From the NCBI GenBank assembly GCA_003278685.1, contig QCDS01000001.1:124001-188000 (forward strand): a stretch of 64,000 nt of DNA, given 5' to 3'. Positions 28,248-39,523 of the stretch are shown here, in pieces. The position numbers and the translations under genes are program-made. Position 1 is the first letter of the stretch, and each line of letters opens with the position of its first letter. The notes under the pieces were generated by a model, which was not told the origin of the DNA, did no database searches, and saw only the letters and a list, made by a program, of their open reading frames with translations. This DNA comes from Prochlorococcus sp. AG-355-K03 (GTDB taxonomy: Bacteria; Cyanobacteriota; Cyanobacteriia; PCC-6307; Cyanobiaceae).

Positions 28248-28922
28248 TTATTTTAATTCCCCCTCCAAAATTACTCTTCTAATTGTTGATAATGCGATTC
28301 CAGTTTGTGATCTGATTGATCGATATGAATATCCCTCATTACGCAATCTGATTACTAAAGATTCTTTTAAAGGACTTATTTTGGGCCTTCCTCCCAGATT
28401 ATTTCCTGATAATTTTCTGCGCAATAGTTGTTCTTTTTTTCTTTCACCTAAACTTTTGTCTTCTAAATTTTCTAAATCATATAAAATCTTAAAAATTGAA
28501 GAAACTGCTTTAGAGGATTCCTCAGCAGCAAAAAAGCCAGTTAAAGTTCGCAATTTAATATTCATATTAATAAGTTTATTTATTGTCCTCAAACAATCTT
28601 TTTTATTTTTAAATGCTCGATCAAGCTGAGTTATTATTAATTGATCGCCTTTAGTTAAGTAATTTATAGCTTGATTGAGTTGGGGTTTAATTTCTTCATC
28701 TAAACTTATAAATTCAGAGAAAACTAAACTGCAACCCTCTTCCTTTAAAAGTTTAATTTGCTCTTCTAAGTATTCATATTCATTATGAGCAGCTCTAGCA
28801 TAACCTATTGCTTTAGAGCCTTTATATTTTTCAGATAGTAAAAGACGTTTTCTTTTAAATTTAAAAGTCAATGTTTTATTACATATATTTTTTACTGTAT
28901 CAATAAATAAATAAAAAAACAC
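28248..28922 (-). CDS. Serine-recombinase-like protein lacking the catalytic serine
   Basis: A 224-residue protein with a resolvase N-terminal fold (about 37-135) and a C-terminal Hin-type helix-turn-helix (about 178-218, GGRPKISPLKESL then YSYRSIRSQTGIALSTIRRV). Active resolvases have GYARVST with the nucleophilic serine; here the sequence is GYARAAH, so alanine 45 replaces it. Of the DRxxR pair, R102 stays but the second arginine is lysine 105. It is therefore probably not a strand-cleaving enzyme and may be a DNA-binding regulator or structural protein. The 36-residue N-terminal extension is unusual, and no inverted repeats flank it. Confidence 0.8.
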   Translation of the reverse strand: MFFYLFIDTVKNICNKTLTFKFKRKRLLLSEKYKGSKAIGYARAAHNEYEYLEEQIKLLKEEGCSLVFSEFISLDEEIKPQLNQAINYLTKGDQLIITQLDRAFKNKKDCLRTINKLINMNIKLRTLTGFFAAEESSKAVSSIFKILYDLENLEDKSLGERKKEQLLRRKLSGNNLGGRPKISPLKESLVIRLRNEGYSYRSIRSQTGIALSTIRRVILEGELK

Positions 28923-29217
28923 TTTTTAGGACAAAAAAAATAATTTAAAAATATCTAGATCTGCCCATTTTGCATATAATTAAAACGTTTTGATATCTAT
29001 ATTAAAAATAACGTTCTAAATATTGTTTTAATTATGGTTGATAGAACAAAAATATTGTTAAAGTTGTAACTTGAATTAGGATTTTTAAATTATTGATGGA
29101 ATAGTTAAATGAATTTATTTATTGATTTCTATTGAAAGGCTTCTTTTTTAATTATTAATAGTTAATTCAAATTGTTTTTAGTAAAATAAAGTTACAGGCA
29201 AGAATCAATTAATTAAT
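28923..29217. other. AT-rich intergenic region between recombinase-like gene and lipA
   Basis: A 295-base gap between divergent genes. It is almost pure A/T with no open frame of note, no clear tRNA or hairpin with a T tract, and no inverted repeats marking a mobile element. It must hold the promoters of both flanking genes, but I cannot single out convincing hexamers in such AT-rich sequence. Confidence 0.4.
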
Positions 29218-30111
29218 TTGACTAATAATCCCAATAGTTTAATTTCAAAACCTGATTGGTTAAGAGTAAAAGCCCCCCAAGTTGAGAGAATTGGGAATAC
29301 TGCAAACTTGTTAAATGATTTAAATCTCAATACTGTATGTCAAGAAGCAAGCTGTCCAAATATTGGTGAATGTTTTGCTAGTGGAACTGCCACTTTCCTC
29401 ATAATGGGCCCTGGCTGTACTAGAGCATGTCCATATTGCGATATTAATTTTGATAGATCTAAAAGAGAATTAGATCCAACAGAACCACATCGTCTAGCCG
29501 AAGCTGTTTATAGAATGAATCTAAAACATGTTGTGATCACATCAGTCAATAGAGACGATCTTGAGGATGGTGGCGCATCTCAATTTTTTGAATGTGTTTA
29601 TCATGTAAGAAAAAAATCTCCTGAAACTACTATTGAGCTTTTAATTCCTGATTTTTGTGGCAACTGGAAAGCTCTTGAAACAGTTCTTGATTCAAATCCA
29701 AACGTTTTAAACCATAATATTGAGACTGTTCCTTCGCTATATAAAAAAGTAAGACCTCAGGGTAAATATAAGAGAACTCTTGAGTTACTTAAAAGAACCA
29801 GAGACTATTCTTCCAAAGTTTATACAAAGTCAGGCTTTATGCTTGGTTTAGGAGAAAAAGATGAAGAGGTCTTAAGTCTTCTTAAGGATTTAAAAAGTAA
29901 TTTCGTTGATATTGTTACTATTGGCCAATATTTATCTCCTGGCCCTAATCATTTACCAGTTCAAAGATTTGTGAGTCCCTCAAAATTTAATTACTTTAAA
30001 GTTTTCGGAGAAAAAGAGTTGGACTTTATGCAAGTAGTTAGTTCTCCTTTGACTCGAAGCAGTTACCATGCTGAAGAGATTCAAAAACTTATGAAAAAGT
30101 ATCCAAGATAG
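29218..30111 (+). CDS. lipA: Lipoyl synthase
   Basis: LipA is a radical-SAM enzyme that inserts two sulfurs into octanoyl groups on lipoate-dependent enzymes. Both iron-sulfur sites are present: the auxiliary cluster cysteines C41, C46 and C52 ([12 protein letters not shown]) and the radical-SAM cysteines C67, C71 and C74 (CTRACPYC). The family C-terminal serine is in RSSYHAEE. It is 297 residues from a TTG start at 29218; no ATG lies closer to the conserved start. It converges on the YciI-like gene six bases away. Confidence 0.95.
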   Translation: MTNNPNSLISKPDWLRVKAPQVERIGNTANLLNDLNLNTVCQEASCPNIGECFASGTATFLIMGPGCTRACPYCDINFDRSKRELDPTEPHRLAEAVYRMNLKHVVITSVNRDDLEDGGASQFFECVYHVRKKSPETTIELLIPDFCGNWKALETVLDSNPNVLNHNIETVPSLYKKVRPQGKYKRTLELLKRTRDYSSKVYTKSGFMLGLGEKDEEVLSLLKDLKSNFVDIVTIGQYLSPGPNHLPVQRFVSPSKFNYFKVFGEKELDFMQVVSSPLTRSSYHAEEIQKLMKKYPR

Positions 30112-30117
30112 TTAATT

Positions 30118-30411
30118 TCATTTAATTGAATCTACCCACTCATTTAATTTCCATTCAACTAGATTATTTTTAATCATCGGATCATTCTTGATGATTTTAA
30201 GTGCATTTTTATAATTATTCATTTCAAGAATGAGTAATCCGCCGTCACCTGGCTTATTAAACTCGTCAACCAAAAAACCACTTTTTATATTAATACCCTC
30301 TTTTTGTAATTTTTTTATCCAAATAATATGTTTGTGAATTATTTTTCTTTTTAAATCATTATTAATTAAGTATTCTTTTTTTATAATTTCAGTTTTTACA
30401 AAGAAAGGCAT
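30118..30411 (-). CDS. YciI-like domain protein
   Basis: A 97-residue protein of the YCII-related ferredoxin-like fold: FVKTEII near the start, a helix with HIIWIKKLQKEG, then GGLLILEMNNYKNALKIIKNDP and a C-terminal WKLNEWVDS. Family functions are poorly known. It lies directly downstream of the glutamate synthase gene on the same strand with no spacer, so it is probably co-transcribed with it. Confidence 0.75.
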   Translation of the reverse strand: MPFFVKTEIIKKEYLINNDLKRKIIHKHIIWIKKLQKEGINIKSGFLVDEFNKPGDGGLLILEMNNYKNALKIIKNDPMIKNNLVEWKLNEWVDSIK

Positions 30412-33400
30412 TTACATTTTCTTTATGCCAAGCATCTCTTCTTCACTTGGGGGAACAATTAATTTGAAATTATTCTTGAAATGAGGCCAATTTTCAATTA
30501 TTTCAGCAGCTTTTAAGCTATTTGTTTTTGCTCGATATTCTCTAATAATTTCTAATAAAATATCTTCCTGCTTTGATGAAGTGATTTTGTGAATGCTAAC
30601 TATTTCTTTATTAACTTTATTACTTAGATCATTGTTTTCATCGATTATAAAAGCTATTCCACCAGTCATGCCCGCACCAATATTCCTTCCTGTGGAACCT
30701 AGAATCACTACTTTTCCGCCAGTCATGTATTCACAACAATGATCACCTGCTCCCTCTGTTACTGCTATCGCACCACTATTTCTTACGGCGAATCTTTCTC
30801 CTGATTTTCCTAATGCAAATAATTTTCCACCTGTTGCTCCATAAAGGCAAGTATTTCCCAATATGACTTGTTCGGAAGACATTCTATCTATTTTTGGTGG
30901 AATTATTGTGAGTATTCCCCCATTCATTCCTTTACAAACATAATCATTAGCTTCTCCGATTAATCGAACATTCATTCCATTCAATAAAAAGGCACCAAAG
31001 CTTTGTCCTGCATATCCTTTGAAATTTAAGTTGAGTTCGCCATTGAAGCCAGTGTTGCCATGAAGTTCTGCAATTTCGCCTGATATTTTCGCACAAACAC
31101 TTCTATCTGTATTTTTTATCTCAATTGCTTTGGTTAATTTTTCGTGATTTTTAATTGAATCTATAAATTCAGTATCAGACAAAAACTCATCTTCTAATAC
31201 AGAACCATTACTATGAGCATTTTTTGAGTGTATTAACCATGATCTATCATTGTTTGAATGTTCATTATTTACTAGAGAAGAAAGATCGATATTGGAAGTT
31301 TTAGGAAGAACGATATTTCTTGCAGAAAGAAATTCTTGATTACCAATCAGTTCTTCCATATTAGAAACACCTATACTACTCATTATCTGTCTTACTTCTT
31401 CAGCAATATATAAGAAAAAATTGACAACATTTTCTGGAATACCTTTAAATCTTTTTCTTAATTCTTCTTTTTGAGTGGCAACACCAACAGGACACTTGTT
31501 TGTATGACAAACACGAGCCATAATGCATCCTTCAGCAATCATCGCTACGGAACCGAAACCATATTCTTCAGCACCTAGTAAAGCTGCAATAACTACATCC
31601 CAGCCTGTTTTAAGACCTCCATCAGTTCTCAAAATTACTCTTTCACGTAAGTTATTCTCTAAGAGAGATTTATGAACCTCAGCAACACCTAGTTCCCATG
31701 GTAAACCTGCATGTTTAATAGAACTTAGGGGTGAAGCACCTGTTCCTCCGTCATGGCCTGAAATTTGAATTACATCTGCATTAGCTTTGCTTACTCCAGC
31801 AGCAATAGTGCCTATACCAATTTCAGAAACAAGTTTAACGCTCACTTTCGCTTTTGGATGCACTTGGTGTAAGTCATGGATAAGTTGAGCTAAATCTTCA
31901 ATTGAATAAATATCATGATGTGGGGGAGGAGATATTAGAGCTACTCCAGGTTTACTATTTCTTAGTTTTGCGATGTAAGAATCAACTTTTGGACCAGGTA
32001 ATTGTCCCCCTTCTCCAGGCTTTGCACCTTGAGCCATTTTAATTTCGAGTTGTTTACCACTTCTTAGATATTCAGGTGTGACTCCAAATCTACCTGAGGC
32101 TATTTGTTTAATAGCTGAGCATGCGGTGTCTCCATTTTCTAGACCTTTAATAAATGGCAATGTCGCTGATTGAGTATTTTCATCGATATCGTTTAAAACA
32201 TTAAAACGAGCCGGATCTTCTCCCCCTTCTCCACTATTACTTTTCCCACCAATTCTATTCATTGCAACTGCCAGCACTTCATGAGCCTCTCTTGACAAGG
32301 CACCCAAACTCATTCCTCCAGTACAGAACCTTTTGCAAATTGATTCAACACTTTCAACTTCTTCTAAAGGGATGCTTTTTCTTTGTGAATTAATTGTTAG
32401 TAAATCTCTTAGAGATGTAGTCGGTCTATTACTAATGAGTTTTTTGTAAGTTTCAAAATGATCGTATCCTGGTCCTTGTTTTACAGCTGAATGTAAAACC
32501 TTGGACATCTCAGGATTATTGGAATGATATTCTCCATTATTTCTAAATTGTACAAATCCTAAAAATTCTAATTTCTTTAAATCGATCTCTGGAAAGGCTT
32601 TCGTATGTATTGAAAGTGTCTCATTAGTTAATTCTTTTAATGTTATGCCAGCGATACGGCTTGTTGTACCATCAAAAGCAATTTTTATTAAGTCAGATCC
32701 AAGGCCTACAGCTTCAAAAATTTGTGCTCCATGGTAACTAGATAAAAGTGAAATACCTATTTTAGAAAGAATTTTTCTTAAACCGTCCTCTAGAGCTTTT
32801 TTAATATTTTCTTGAACATCAATTATTGATAGTGGATTTATTTTTTTGCTATCAATAAGTTTTTGTGTCTTTGGATGTTTTAACCAATGTCTTCCTGCTT
32901 CTAATGTCAACCAAGGGCAAACTGCGCTTGCACCATAACCAATCAAACATGCCAAATGATGAGTGCTCCAACATTGACCTGTTTCAATAATTAGAGAAGC
33001 TTTAAGCCTGATTTCTTGTTTTAGAAGATAATGATGTATTGCCCCAATAGCAAGTAAAGGAGGAATAAAAGTCTTTTTAGGATTAATTCCCTTATCAGAA
33101 ATAATAATTAAAGAGCAACCTTCTTTAATAGAGAGCTCACTCTGTTTACAAATCGCTTTTAATTGGTTCTCTAAGCCTTGAACTCCTTCCTCTATATCAA
33201 ACAAAGTTGAAATTGTTTGAGATTTAATTTTTGATGTTTTAATGGAAATGAGTTCTTCCTCATTGAGAATAGGGCTTTGTAAATGAACAAAAGGTTTAGG
33301 ATCTTTAATTTCAAATGGTGTACATCTTTCTCCAAGATGCATCTCTAAACTCATTACCAGTTTTTCTCTCAGAGGGTCAATAGGAGGATTTGTAACTTGC

Positions 33401-34986
33401 GCAAATCTTTGCTTGAAATAGTCATATAAAATATGTGGCTTTGAAGAAAGCACTGCTAGTGGGATATCGTCACCCATGCAATAGGTAGGCTCTTTGGCTA
33501 ATGAAGCCATTGAATCCAAGATCAAATCATTATCTTCGGATGAAAAGCCATACGCAGTTTGTTGTTGTAACAACTCAAGGTCTTTTAGTTTGCAGTCTTC
33601 AAACCATTCACAATTTTTAATTTTTATATTTCTATTACTTAAGAGGTTTTTATAATCATGTCTTAGAGCCGCTTCAGATTTTACTTCCCAATTCCTTAGG
33701 ATTTCATTCTTGTGCAAATCAACTGCTAACATTTGTCCCGGCCCTAATCGACCTTTCTCTATAACTCTTTCATCTTCAAGATCAACTACCCCTGTTTCAG
33801 AACCCATTATTACAAAACCATCATTTGTTATTGAATATCTTGCTGGTCTTAGGCCATTTCTATCAAGTGTTGCCCCTACAAAATTCCCATCAGCAAATAC
33901 AAGGAGTGCGGGTCCATCCCAAGCTTCTTGCAGGCTCGCAGAATATTCATAAAAAGCTTTTATTTCCTCTCTCTGTTCGAGTTCTGGTTGATCTCTAAAT
34001 GCTTCAGGAACAAGTTTTAATAATGAGTCAGTAATGGGCTGACCTGAACGAATATTGATTTCAAGAGTTGCATCAAGATTTGATGAATCACTTTTATTTA
34101 TATCTACGATTGGCTTTATTTCGTTAGATAACTCTCCCCAAAAATCATCTATGTGTGTTTCTGAAGCTTTGGCCCAGTTGATATTACCTAAGAGAGTATT
34201 AATTTCACCGTTATGACCTAAGAATCGCATCGGCTGAGCTAGTGGCCATTTTGGAAGTGTATTAGTACTAAATCTTCTATGGTAAACGGAAAATGAGACT
34301 TTAAAACTCTCTTCTTTTAAGTCTTGATAAAACTCAGATAATATTTCGGAACGAACCATACCTTTGTAAACAACTGTTTTTGAACTTAGTGAGGCGAAAT
34401 AAAATTCACAATCTCCAACGTTGTTTTTAAAACTTTCTCTTATTTTTTTTTCAATTCTTTTCCTTAATTGGAATAAAATCTTCTCTATATCATCGTTATC
34501 TTTTTTTTCTATAAATAAAATCCACTGACTTATAAATGGAGAATTTGCTTTGGCCAAAGGACCTAAGATTTCATTATTAACAGGTACTGTTCTCCAAGAT
34601 GTTTTATTGATTTTTAATTTTTTAGCTTCCTCCTCGCATATTGATTTACATTCTTCAATTTTCTCTTTTTTATTAGGCATAAAAATCATACCTAAACCTT
34701 TATCATAATCTTTTTTATTTTCAAGATTTACTTCTTTTTCTAAGTAATTCCACGGGATTGAACATAAAATCCCTGCTCCATCTCCTGAGTCACTATCACC
34801 TCCACAACCTCCTCTATGCTCCATGCAGTTAAGGCCTTTCAGGGATTGTTTTAAGATCCAGTTGCTTTCTATACCTTTAATATTTGCTATAAAACCAACC
34901 CCACACGCATCTTTCTCACCAATTATTCCATTTGGGGAATAACTATCTTGATATGGCCCAACGATTCTTTTGATACTCTCTCCCAT
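30412..34986 (-). CDS. glsF: Ferredoxin-dependent glutamate synthase
   Basis: The single-subunit GOGAT makes two glutamates from glutamine and 2-oxoglutarate using photosynthetically reduced ferredoxin, completing ammonium assimilation. The 1524-residue protein has a propeptide of about 27 residues before the catalytic cysteine C28 (CGVGFIANIKG) of the glutaminase domain, a central domain, the FMN-binding synthase domain with a 3Fe-4S cluster motif (CIMARVCHTNKCPVG), and a C-terminal Gly-rich beta-helix. The lack of an adjacent small NADPH subunit supports the ferredoxin type. It diverges from rpsL. Confidence 0.93.
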   Translation of the reverse strand: MGESIKRIVGPYQDSYSPNGIIGEKDACGVGFIANIKGIESNWILKQSLKGLNCMEHRGGCGGDSDSGDGAGILCSIPWNYLEKEVNLENKKDYDKGLGMIFMPNKKEKIEECKSICEEEAKKLKINKTSWRTVPVNNEILGPLAKANSPFISQWILFIEKKDNDDIEKILFQLRKRIEKKIRESFKNNVGDCEFYFASLSSKTVVYKGMVRSEILSEFYQDLKEESFKVSFSVYHRRFSTNTLPKWPLAQPMRFLGHNGEINTLLGNINWAKASETHIDDFWGELSNEIKPIVDINKSDSSNLDATLEINIRSGQPITDSLLKLVPEAFRDQPELEQREEIKAFYEYSASLQEAWDGPALLVFADGNFVGATLDRNGLRPARYSITNDGFVIMGSETGVVDLEDERVIEKGRLGPGQMLAVDLHKNEILRNWEVKSEAALRHDYKNLLSNRNIKIKNCEWFEDCKLKDLELLQQQTAYGFSSEDNDLILDSMASLAKEPTYCMGDDIPLAVLSSKPHILYDYFKQRFAQVTNPPIDPLREKLVMSLEMHLGERCTPFEIKDPKPFVHLQSPILNEEELISIKTSKIKSQTISTLFDIEEGVQGLENQLKAICKQSELSIKEGCSLIIISDKGINPKKTFIPPLLAIGAIHHYLLKQEIRLKASLIIETGQCWSTHHLACLIGYGASAVCPWLTLEAGRHWLKHPKTQKLIDSKKINPLSIIDVQENIKKALEDGLRKILSKIGISLLSSYHGAQIFEAVGLGSDLIKIAFDGTTSRIAGITLKELTNETLSIHTKAFPEIDLKKLEFLGFVQFRNNGEYHSNNPEMSKVLHSAVKQGPGYDHFETYKKLISNRPTTSLRDLLTINSQRKSIPLEEVESVESICKRFCTGGMSLGALSREAHEVLAVAMNRIGGKSNSGEGGEDPARFNVLNDIDENTQSATLPFIKGLENGDTACSAIKQIASGRFGVTPEYLRSGKQLEIKMAQGAKPGEGGQLPGPKVDSYIAKLRNSKPGVALISPPPHHDIYSIEDLAQLIHDLHQVHPKAKVSVKLVSEIGIGTIAAGVSKANADVIQISGHDGGTGASPLSSIKHAGLPWELGVAEVHKSLLENNLRERVILRTDGGLKTGWDVVIAALLGAEEYGFGSVAMIAEGCIMARVCHTNKCPVGVATQKEELRKRFKGIPENVVNFFLYIAEEVRQIMSSIGVSNMEELIGNQEFLSARNIVLPKTSNIDLSSLVNNEHSNNDRSWLIHSKNAHSNGSVLEDEFLSDTEFIDSIKNHEKLTKAIEIKNTDRSVCAKISGEIAELHGNTGFNGELNLNFKGYAGQSFGAFLLNGMNVRLIGEANDYVCKGMNGGILTIIPPKIDRMSSEQVILGNTCLYGATGGKLFALGKSGERFAVRNSGAIAVTEGAGDHCCEYMTGGKVVILGSTGRNIGAGMTGGIAFIIDENNDLSNKVNKEIVSIHKITSSKQEDILLEIIREYRAKTNSLKAAEIIENWPHFKNNFKLIVPPSEEEMLGIKKM

Positions 34987-35123
34987 AGATTATTTAATTC
35001 TATTTAGTTTTTATGTAATTCTATTATAAAAATAAATATGAAAATAAATATAAAGATAATGAATATTTACCAAAGAATTTTAATTTCACAAATTTTTAGA
35101 AAAATATCATTAAAAACTTTTAG

Positions 35124-35150
35124 TTGGTGCTCGTAAAAGGTTATGATAAT
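35124..35150 (+). promoter_or_regulatory. Candidate promoter of the str operon
   Basis: A TATGATAAT element (35142-35150) about 30 bases before the rpsL ATG could be a -10 box, with TTGGTG (35124-35129) as a possible but closely spaced -35. It lies in the 194-base gap divergent to glsF. The pairing is uncertain because the spacer is short. Confidence 0.3.
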
Positions 35151-35180
35151 GAAATGTTTATTTTTTTCAAAATATAATAG

Positions 35181-35555
35181 ATGCCTACCATCTCACAATT
35201 AATAGGTTCAGAAAGAAAACGTCTGACTAAGAAAACAAAATCTCCTGCATTAAAAGCTTGCCCTGAAAGAAGAGGAGTATGTACGAGAGTTTATACATCA
35301 ACACCTAAAAAACCTAATTCAGCTTTAAGAAAAGTCGCAAGGGTGAGATTAACCTCCGGTTTCGAAGTAACGGCTTATATTCCTGGTATTGGTCATAATT
35401 TGCAAGAACATTCAGTAGTGCTACTTAGGGGTGGAAGAGTGAAGGACTTGCCAGGAGTTAGATATCATATAATAAGAGGAACTTTAGATACTGCTGGAGT
35501 CAAAGATAGACGTCAATCCAGATCTAAGTATGGAGCTAAAGCTCCAAAAGATTAA
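35181..35555 (+). CDS. rpsL: 30S ribosomal protein S12
   Basis: S12 controls decoding accuracy and is the classic streptomycin-resistance locus. The 124-residue product begins [21 protein letters not shown] and contains the conserved [17 protein letters not shown] loop with the key lysine, plus [15 protein letters not shown] at the end. It is the first gene of the str operon rpsL-rpsG-fusA-tufA-rpsJ. Confidence 0.97.
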   Translation: MPTISQLIGSERKRLTKKTKSPALKACPERRGVCTRVYTSTPKKPNSALRKVARVRLTSGFEVTAYIPGIGHNLQEHSVVLLRGGRVKDLPGVRYHIIRGTLDTAGVKDRRQSRSKYGAKAPKD

Positions 35556-35580
35556 TTTGTAAACATCACTTTTTAAAAAC

Positions 35581-36051
35581 ATGTCACGTCGTAATGCAGC
35601 AGTTAAAAGACCAATTCTTCCAGATCCTCAATTTAATAGTCGTCTTGCTTCAATGATGATTTCTCGATTGATGAAACATGGTAAAAAATCTACAGCTCAA
35701 AGAATATTGTCTGATGCTTTTTCTTTAATAAGCGAGAGAACAGGTGGGAATGCAGTCGAATTATTTGAAACAGCTGTAAAAAATGCTACTCCTCTTGTTG
35801 AGGTACGAGCTAGAAGAGTTGGTGGAGCAACATATCAAGTACCTATGGAAGTGCGCCAAGAAAGGGGTACAGCTATGGCTTTAAGATGGCTTGTTACATT
35901 CTCACGTGCAAGGAATGGAAAAAGTATGTCCCAAAAACTTGCTGGTGAGTTGATGGATGCAGCAAATGAAACAGGTAGTGCTGTTAAAAAAAGAGAAGAC
36001 ACTCATAAAATGGCTGAAGCTAACAAAGCTTTTGCACATTACAGATATTAA
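35581..36051 (+). CDS. rpsG: 30S ribosomal protein S7
   Basis: S7 organises the head of the 30S subunit and represses the str operon in E. coli. The 156-residue product has [16 protein letters not shown], the [21 protein letters not shown] signature and [15 protein letters not shown] at the end. It lies 25 bases after rpsL and 97 before fusA, a gap with its own -10-like element. Confidence 0.97.
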   Translation: MSRRNAAVKRPILPDPQFNSRLASMMISRLMKHGKKSTAQRILSDAFSLISERTGGNAVELFETAVKNATPLVEVRARRVGGATYQVPMEVRQERGTAMALRWLVTFSRARNGKSMSQKLAGELMDAANETGSAVKKREDTHKMAEANKAFAHYRY

Positions 36052-36110
36052 TTTCATCAAAAAGGTGCTTAAGTAGTTTATTATTATTAAAGTTTGCTTT
36101 TAGGGTGAAC

Positions 36111-36116
36111 TATACT
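36111..36116 (+). promoter_or_regulatory. Candidate -10 element upstream of fusA
   Basis: TATACT at 36111-36116, 32 bases before the fusA start, in the 97-base spacer after rpsG. No well-spaced -35 box is visible. It could give fusA-tufA an extra transcript beyond the operon promoter. Confidence 0.3.
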
Positions 36117-36148
36117 TATCAAAAATTATTTTATTTGGAGCTTTAAAA

Positions 36149-38224
36149 TTGGCACGCGACTTTCCCCTAGAACGAGTAAGGAACATAGGTATAGCCGCTC
36201 ATATTGATGCAGGGAAAACTACTACTACTGAAAGAATTTTGTTTTATTCAGGTGTTGTTCACAAGATAGGAGAAGTACATGATGGTGCTGCCGTAACTGA
36301 TTGGATGGCTCAAGAACGAGAAAGAGGAATAACTATTACTGCTGCTGCAATATCTACTAGTTGGCAAGATCACAGGATTAATATTATTGATACCCCTGGA
36401 CACGTTGATTTTACAATTGAAGTGGAAAGATCAATGCGAGTTTTGGACGGAGTCATAGCTGTATTTTGCGCAGTTGGTGGAGTTCAGCCTCAATCTGAAA
36501 CAGTCTGGCGTCAAGCAGATAGATACTCTGTCCCAAGAATGGTTTTTGTTAATAAAATGGATAGGACTGGTGCAGATTTTCTAAAAGTTAATAAACAAAT
36601 TAAAGATCGATTAAAGGCAAATGCACTTCCAATTCAGCTACCTATTGGAGCTGAAGGCGATCTCACAGGAATTATTGATCTAGTGGCAAACAAAGCATAT
36701 CTTTACAAAAATGACTTAGGTACTGATATCGAAGAAGCTCCAATTCCATCTGACATGGAGGACGAAGCTGCTGATTGGAGATATAAGTTGATGGAAAGTG
36801 TTGCAGAAAATGATGAAGAGTTAATAGAAGCATTCCTTGAAACAGGAGAACTATCTGAAGAACAACTTAAAAAAGGAATCAGAGAAGGGGTTTTAAAACA
36901 TGGGTTGGTTCCAGTATTGTGCGGTTCAGCTTTTAAGAATAAAGGAGTCCAACTTGTATTAGACGCTGTAGTTGATTACTTGCCAGCTCCAGTTGATGTG
37001 AAACCAATACAAGGTGTTTTACCAAGTGGCAAAGAGGATGTTAGACCTTCAGATGATAATGCTCCTTTCAGTGCATTAGCTTTCAAAGTGATGTCAGATC
37101 CCTATGGGAAACTAACTTTTGTAAGAATGTATTCAGGCGTCCTTTCAAAAGGAAGTTATGTAATGAATTCTACTAAGGATGCTAAAGAGAGAATTTCCAG
37201 ATTAGTGATCCTTAAGGCTGATGAAAGAGAAGAGGTTGATGAATTGAGGGCTGGGGATTTAGGAGCTGTATTAGGTCTTAAGAATACAACAACTGGTGAT
37301 ACTCTATGTAACACAGAAGACCCAATAGTTTTAGAGACATTATTTATTCCTGAACCAGTTATCTCGGTGGCTGTCGAGCCAAAAACTAAAGGTGATATGG
37401 AAAAATTATCCAAAGCACTAACTGCTTTGTCTGAAGAGGATCCAACTTTTAGGGTAAGTACAGATCCTGAGACAAATCAAACTGTTATTGCAGGTATGGG
37501 TGAGTTACACTTAGAAATCCTTGTTGACAGAATGTTAAGGGAATTTAAGGTTGAAGCAAATATAGGAGCCCCTCAGGTTTCATATAGAGAGACTATTAGG
37601 TCTAGTTCTAAAGGTGAAGGTAAATATGCTAGACAAACTGGAGGAAAAGGCCAATATGGTCATGTCATTATTGAAATGGAACCTGCTGAAGTTGGTAAAG
37701 GTTTCGAATTTGTAAACAAAATTGTCGGTGGAGCTGTACCAAAAGAGTATATTGGTCCTGCATCTAATGGAATGAAAGAAACCTGTGAATCTGGTGTTCT
37801 TGCCGGTTATCCACTCATTGATGTAAAAGTAACACTAGTCGATGGTTCATTCCACGATGTAGACTCATCTGAAATGGCCTTCAAAATTGCAGGTTCCATG
37901 GCTTTTAAAGACGGGGTTAAAAAATGCAATCCTGTCCTTTTAGAGCCTATGATGAAAGTTGAGGTCGAAAGTCCTGACGACTTTCTTGGATCTGTAATTG
38001 GTGATCTTTCTTCTAGAAGAGGTCAAGTAGAAGGACAATCTGTTGATGATGGATTGTCTAAGGTACAGGCCAAAGTGCCCTTAGCCGAAATGTTCGGTTA
38101 TGCCACTCAGCTCCGATCAATGACTCAAGGTCGGGGTATATTTTCAATGGAGTTCGCAAATTATGAGGAAGTTCCTCGTAATGTTGCTGAAGCTATCATT
38201 TCCAAGAATCAGGGCAACTCCTGA
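36149..38224 (+). CDS. fusA: Elongation factor G
   Basis: EF-G drives ribosome translocation with GTP. The P-loop AHIDAGKT is at residues 17-24, the G3 motif DTPGHVDF follows and [10 protein letters not shown] is G4. The 691-residue length and domain order are standard. The start is TTG at 36149, supported by a GGAG site at 36137-36140 and by the invariant [14 protein letters not shown] start. tufA follows 46 bases downstream. Confidence 0.97.
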   Translation: MARDFPLERVRNIGIAAHIDAGKTTTTERILFYSGVVHKIGEVHDGAAVTDWMAQERERGITITAAAISTSWQDHRINIIDTPGHVDFTIEVERSMRVLDGVIAVFCAVGGVQPQSETVWRQADRYSVPRMVFVNKMDRTGADFLKVNKQIKDRLKANALPIQLPIGAEGDLTGIIDLVANKAYLYKNDLGTDIEEAPIPSDMEDEAADWRYKLMESVAENDEELIEAFLETGELSEEQLKKGIREGVLKHGLVPVLCGSAFKNKGVQLVLDAVVDYLPAPVDVKPIQGVLPSGKEDVRPSDDNAPFSALAFKVMSDPYGKLTFVRMYSGVLSKGSYVMNSTKDAKERISRLVILKADEREEVDELRAGDLGAVLGLKNTTTGDTLCNTEDPIVLETLFIPEPVISVAVEPKTKGDMEKLSKALTALSEEDPTFRVSTDPETNQTVIAGMGELHLEILVDRMLREFKVEANIGAPQVSYRETIRSSSKGEGKYARQTGGKGQYGHVIIEMEPAEVGKGFEFVNKIVGGAVPKEYIGPASNGMKETCESGVLAGYPLIDVKVTLVDGSFHDVDSSEMAFKIAGSMAFKDGVKKCNPVLLEPMMKVEVESPDDFLGSVIGDLSSRRGQVEGQSVDDGLSKVQAKVPLAEMFGYATQLRSMTQGRGIFSMEFANYEEVPRNVAEAIISKNQGNS

Positions 38225-38270
38225 TCTCTAAACTAAAAAAACTCTTAAACCCTCGATTCTTTAATTCAAA

Positions 38271-39470
38271 ATGGCTCGCGAGAAGTTCGAAAGGAACAAA
38301 CCACATGTCAACATAGGTACTATTGGCCATGTTGATCATGGAAAAACAACACTAACTGCTGCTATTACAAATGTATTAGCTAAAAAAGGTCAAGCTCAAG
38401 CTCAAGACTATGGAGACATTGATGGTGCTCCTGAAGAAAGAGAGCGTGGTATTACCATTAATACTGCTCATGTTGAATATGAAACTGAAGGCAGGCATTA
38501 TGCTCACGTCGATTGCCCAGGTCATGCTGATTATGTGAAAAACATGATCACAGGCGCCGCTCAGATGGACGGAGCTATTCTAGTTTGTGCAGCTACGGAT
38601 GGTCCTATGGCTCAAACAAAAGAGCATATTCTTTTAGCTAAACAGGTTGGAGTTCCTGCACTTGTAGTTGCTCTCAATAAGTGCGATATGGTCGATGATG
38701 AAGAAATTATTGAACTTGTCGAAATGGAAATTAGAGAACTGTTAGACAGTTATGACTTCCCTGGAGATGACATTCCTATCGTTCAAGTTTCAGGTTTAAA
38801 AGCTCTCGAAGGAGATTCCACATGGGAATCAAAGATTGAAGAATTAATGAAAGCAGTTGATGCTAGCATTCCCGAACCAGAAAGAGAAGTTGATAAACCA
38901 TTCTTGATGGCAGTTGAAGACGTTTTCTCGATTACTGGTAGAGGTACTGTTGCTACTGGCAGAATTGAGAGAGGTAAAGTTAAGGTTGGAGAAGAAGTTG
39001 AAATAGTTGGAATAAGAGATACAAGAGTAACAACTGTTACTGGAGTTGAAATGTTCCGAAAACTTCTTGATGAAGGTATGGCTGGCGACAATGTTGGTTT
39101 ACTTTTACGCGGTGTACAAAAAGAAGATATTGAGAGAGGAATGGTACTTGTAAAGAAAGGATCTATTACCCCTCATACTCAGTTTGAAGGAGAAGTTTAT
39201 GTCCTCAAAAAAGAAGAGGGCGGAAGACATACTCCTTTCTTTGCAGGATACAGACCCCAGTTTTATATCAGAACAACTGATGTGACAGGTCAAATAACTG
39301 CATTTACCTCAGATGATGGCTCTAATGTTGAAATGGTTATGCCTGGAGACAGAATTAAAATGACTGGAGAATTAATTTGTCCAGTAGCTATCGAACAAGG
39401 CATGCGATTTGCTATACGTGAAGGTGGACGTACTATTGGTGCTGGAGTTGTTTCTAAAATACTCAAATAA
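38271..39470 (+). CDS. tufA: Elongation factor Tu
   Basis: EF-Tu brings aminoacyl-tRNA to the ribosome. GHVDHGKT at residues 19-26 is the P-loop, [22 protein letters not shown] the G3 region and [11 protein letters not shown]4. The product is 399 residues, with the cyanobacterial insertion relative to E. coli. It sits between fusA and rpsJ; a strong stem-loop lies in the 99-base spacer before rpsJ. Confidence 0.98.
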   Translation: MAREKFERNKPHVNIGTIGHVDHGKTTLTAAITNVLAKKGQAQAQDYGDIDGAPEERERGITINTAHVEYETEGRHYAHVDCPGHADYVKNMITGAAQMDGAILVCAATDGPMAQTKEHILLAKQVGVPALVVALNKCDMVDDEEIIELVEMEIRELLDSYDFPGDDIPIVQVSGLKALEGDSTWESKIEELMKAVDASIPEPEREVDKPFLMAVEDVFSITGRGTVATGRIERGKVKVGEEVEIVGIRDTRVTTVTGVEMFRKLLDEGMAGDNVGLLLRGVQKEDIERGMVLVKKGSITPHTQFEGEVYVLKKEEGGRHTPFFAGYRPQFYIRTTDVTGQITAFTSDDGSNVEMVMPGDRIKMTGELICPVAIEQGMRFAIREGGRTIGAGVVSKILK

Positions 39471-39523
39471 TACATTTGAATTTTAAAAAATTAACCTCAA
39501 TCATTTAATATAGGTTTATAGAT

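Noticed and set aside
28923-29217. Remnants of a mobile element beside the recombinase-like gene
   Set aside because: No terminal inverted repeats, no target duplication and no second transposition gene are visible; the recombinase also lacks its catalytic serine.
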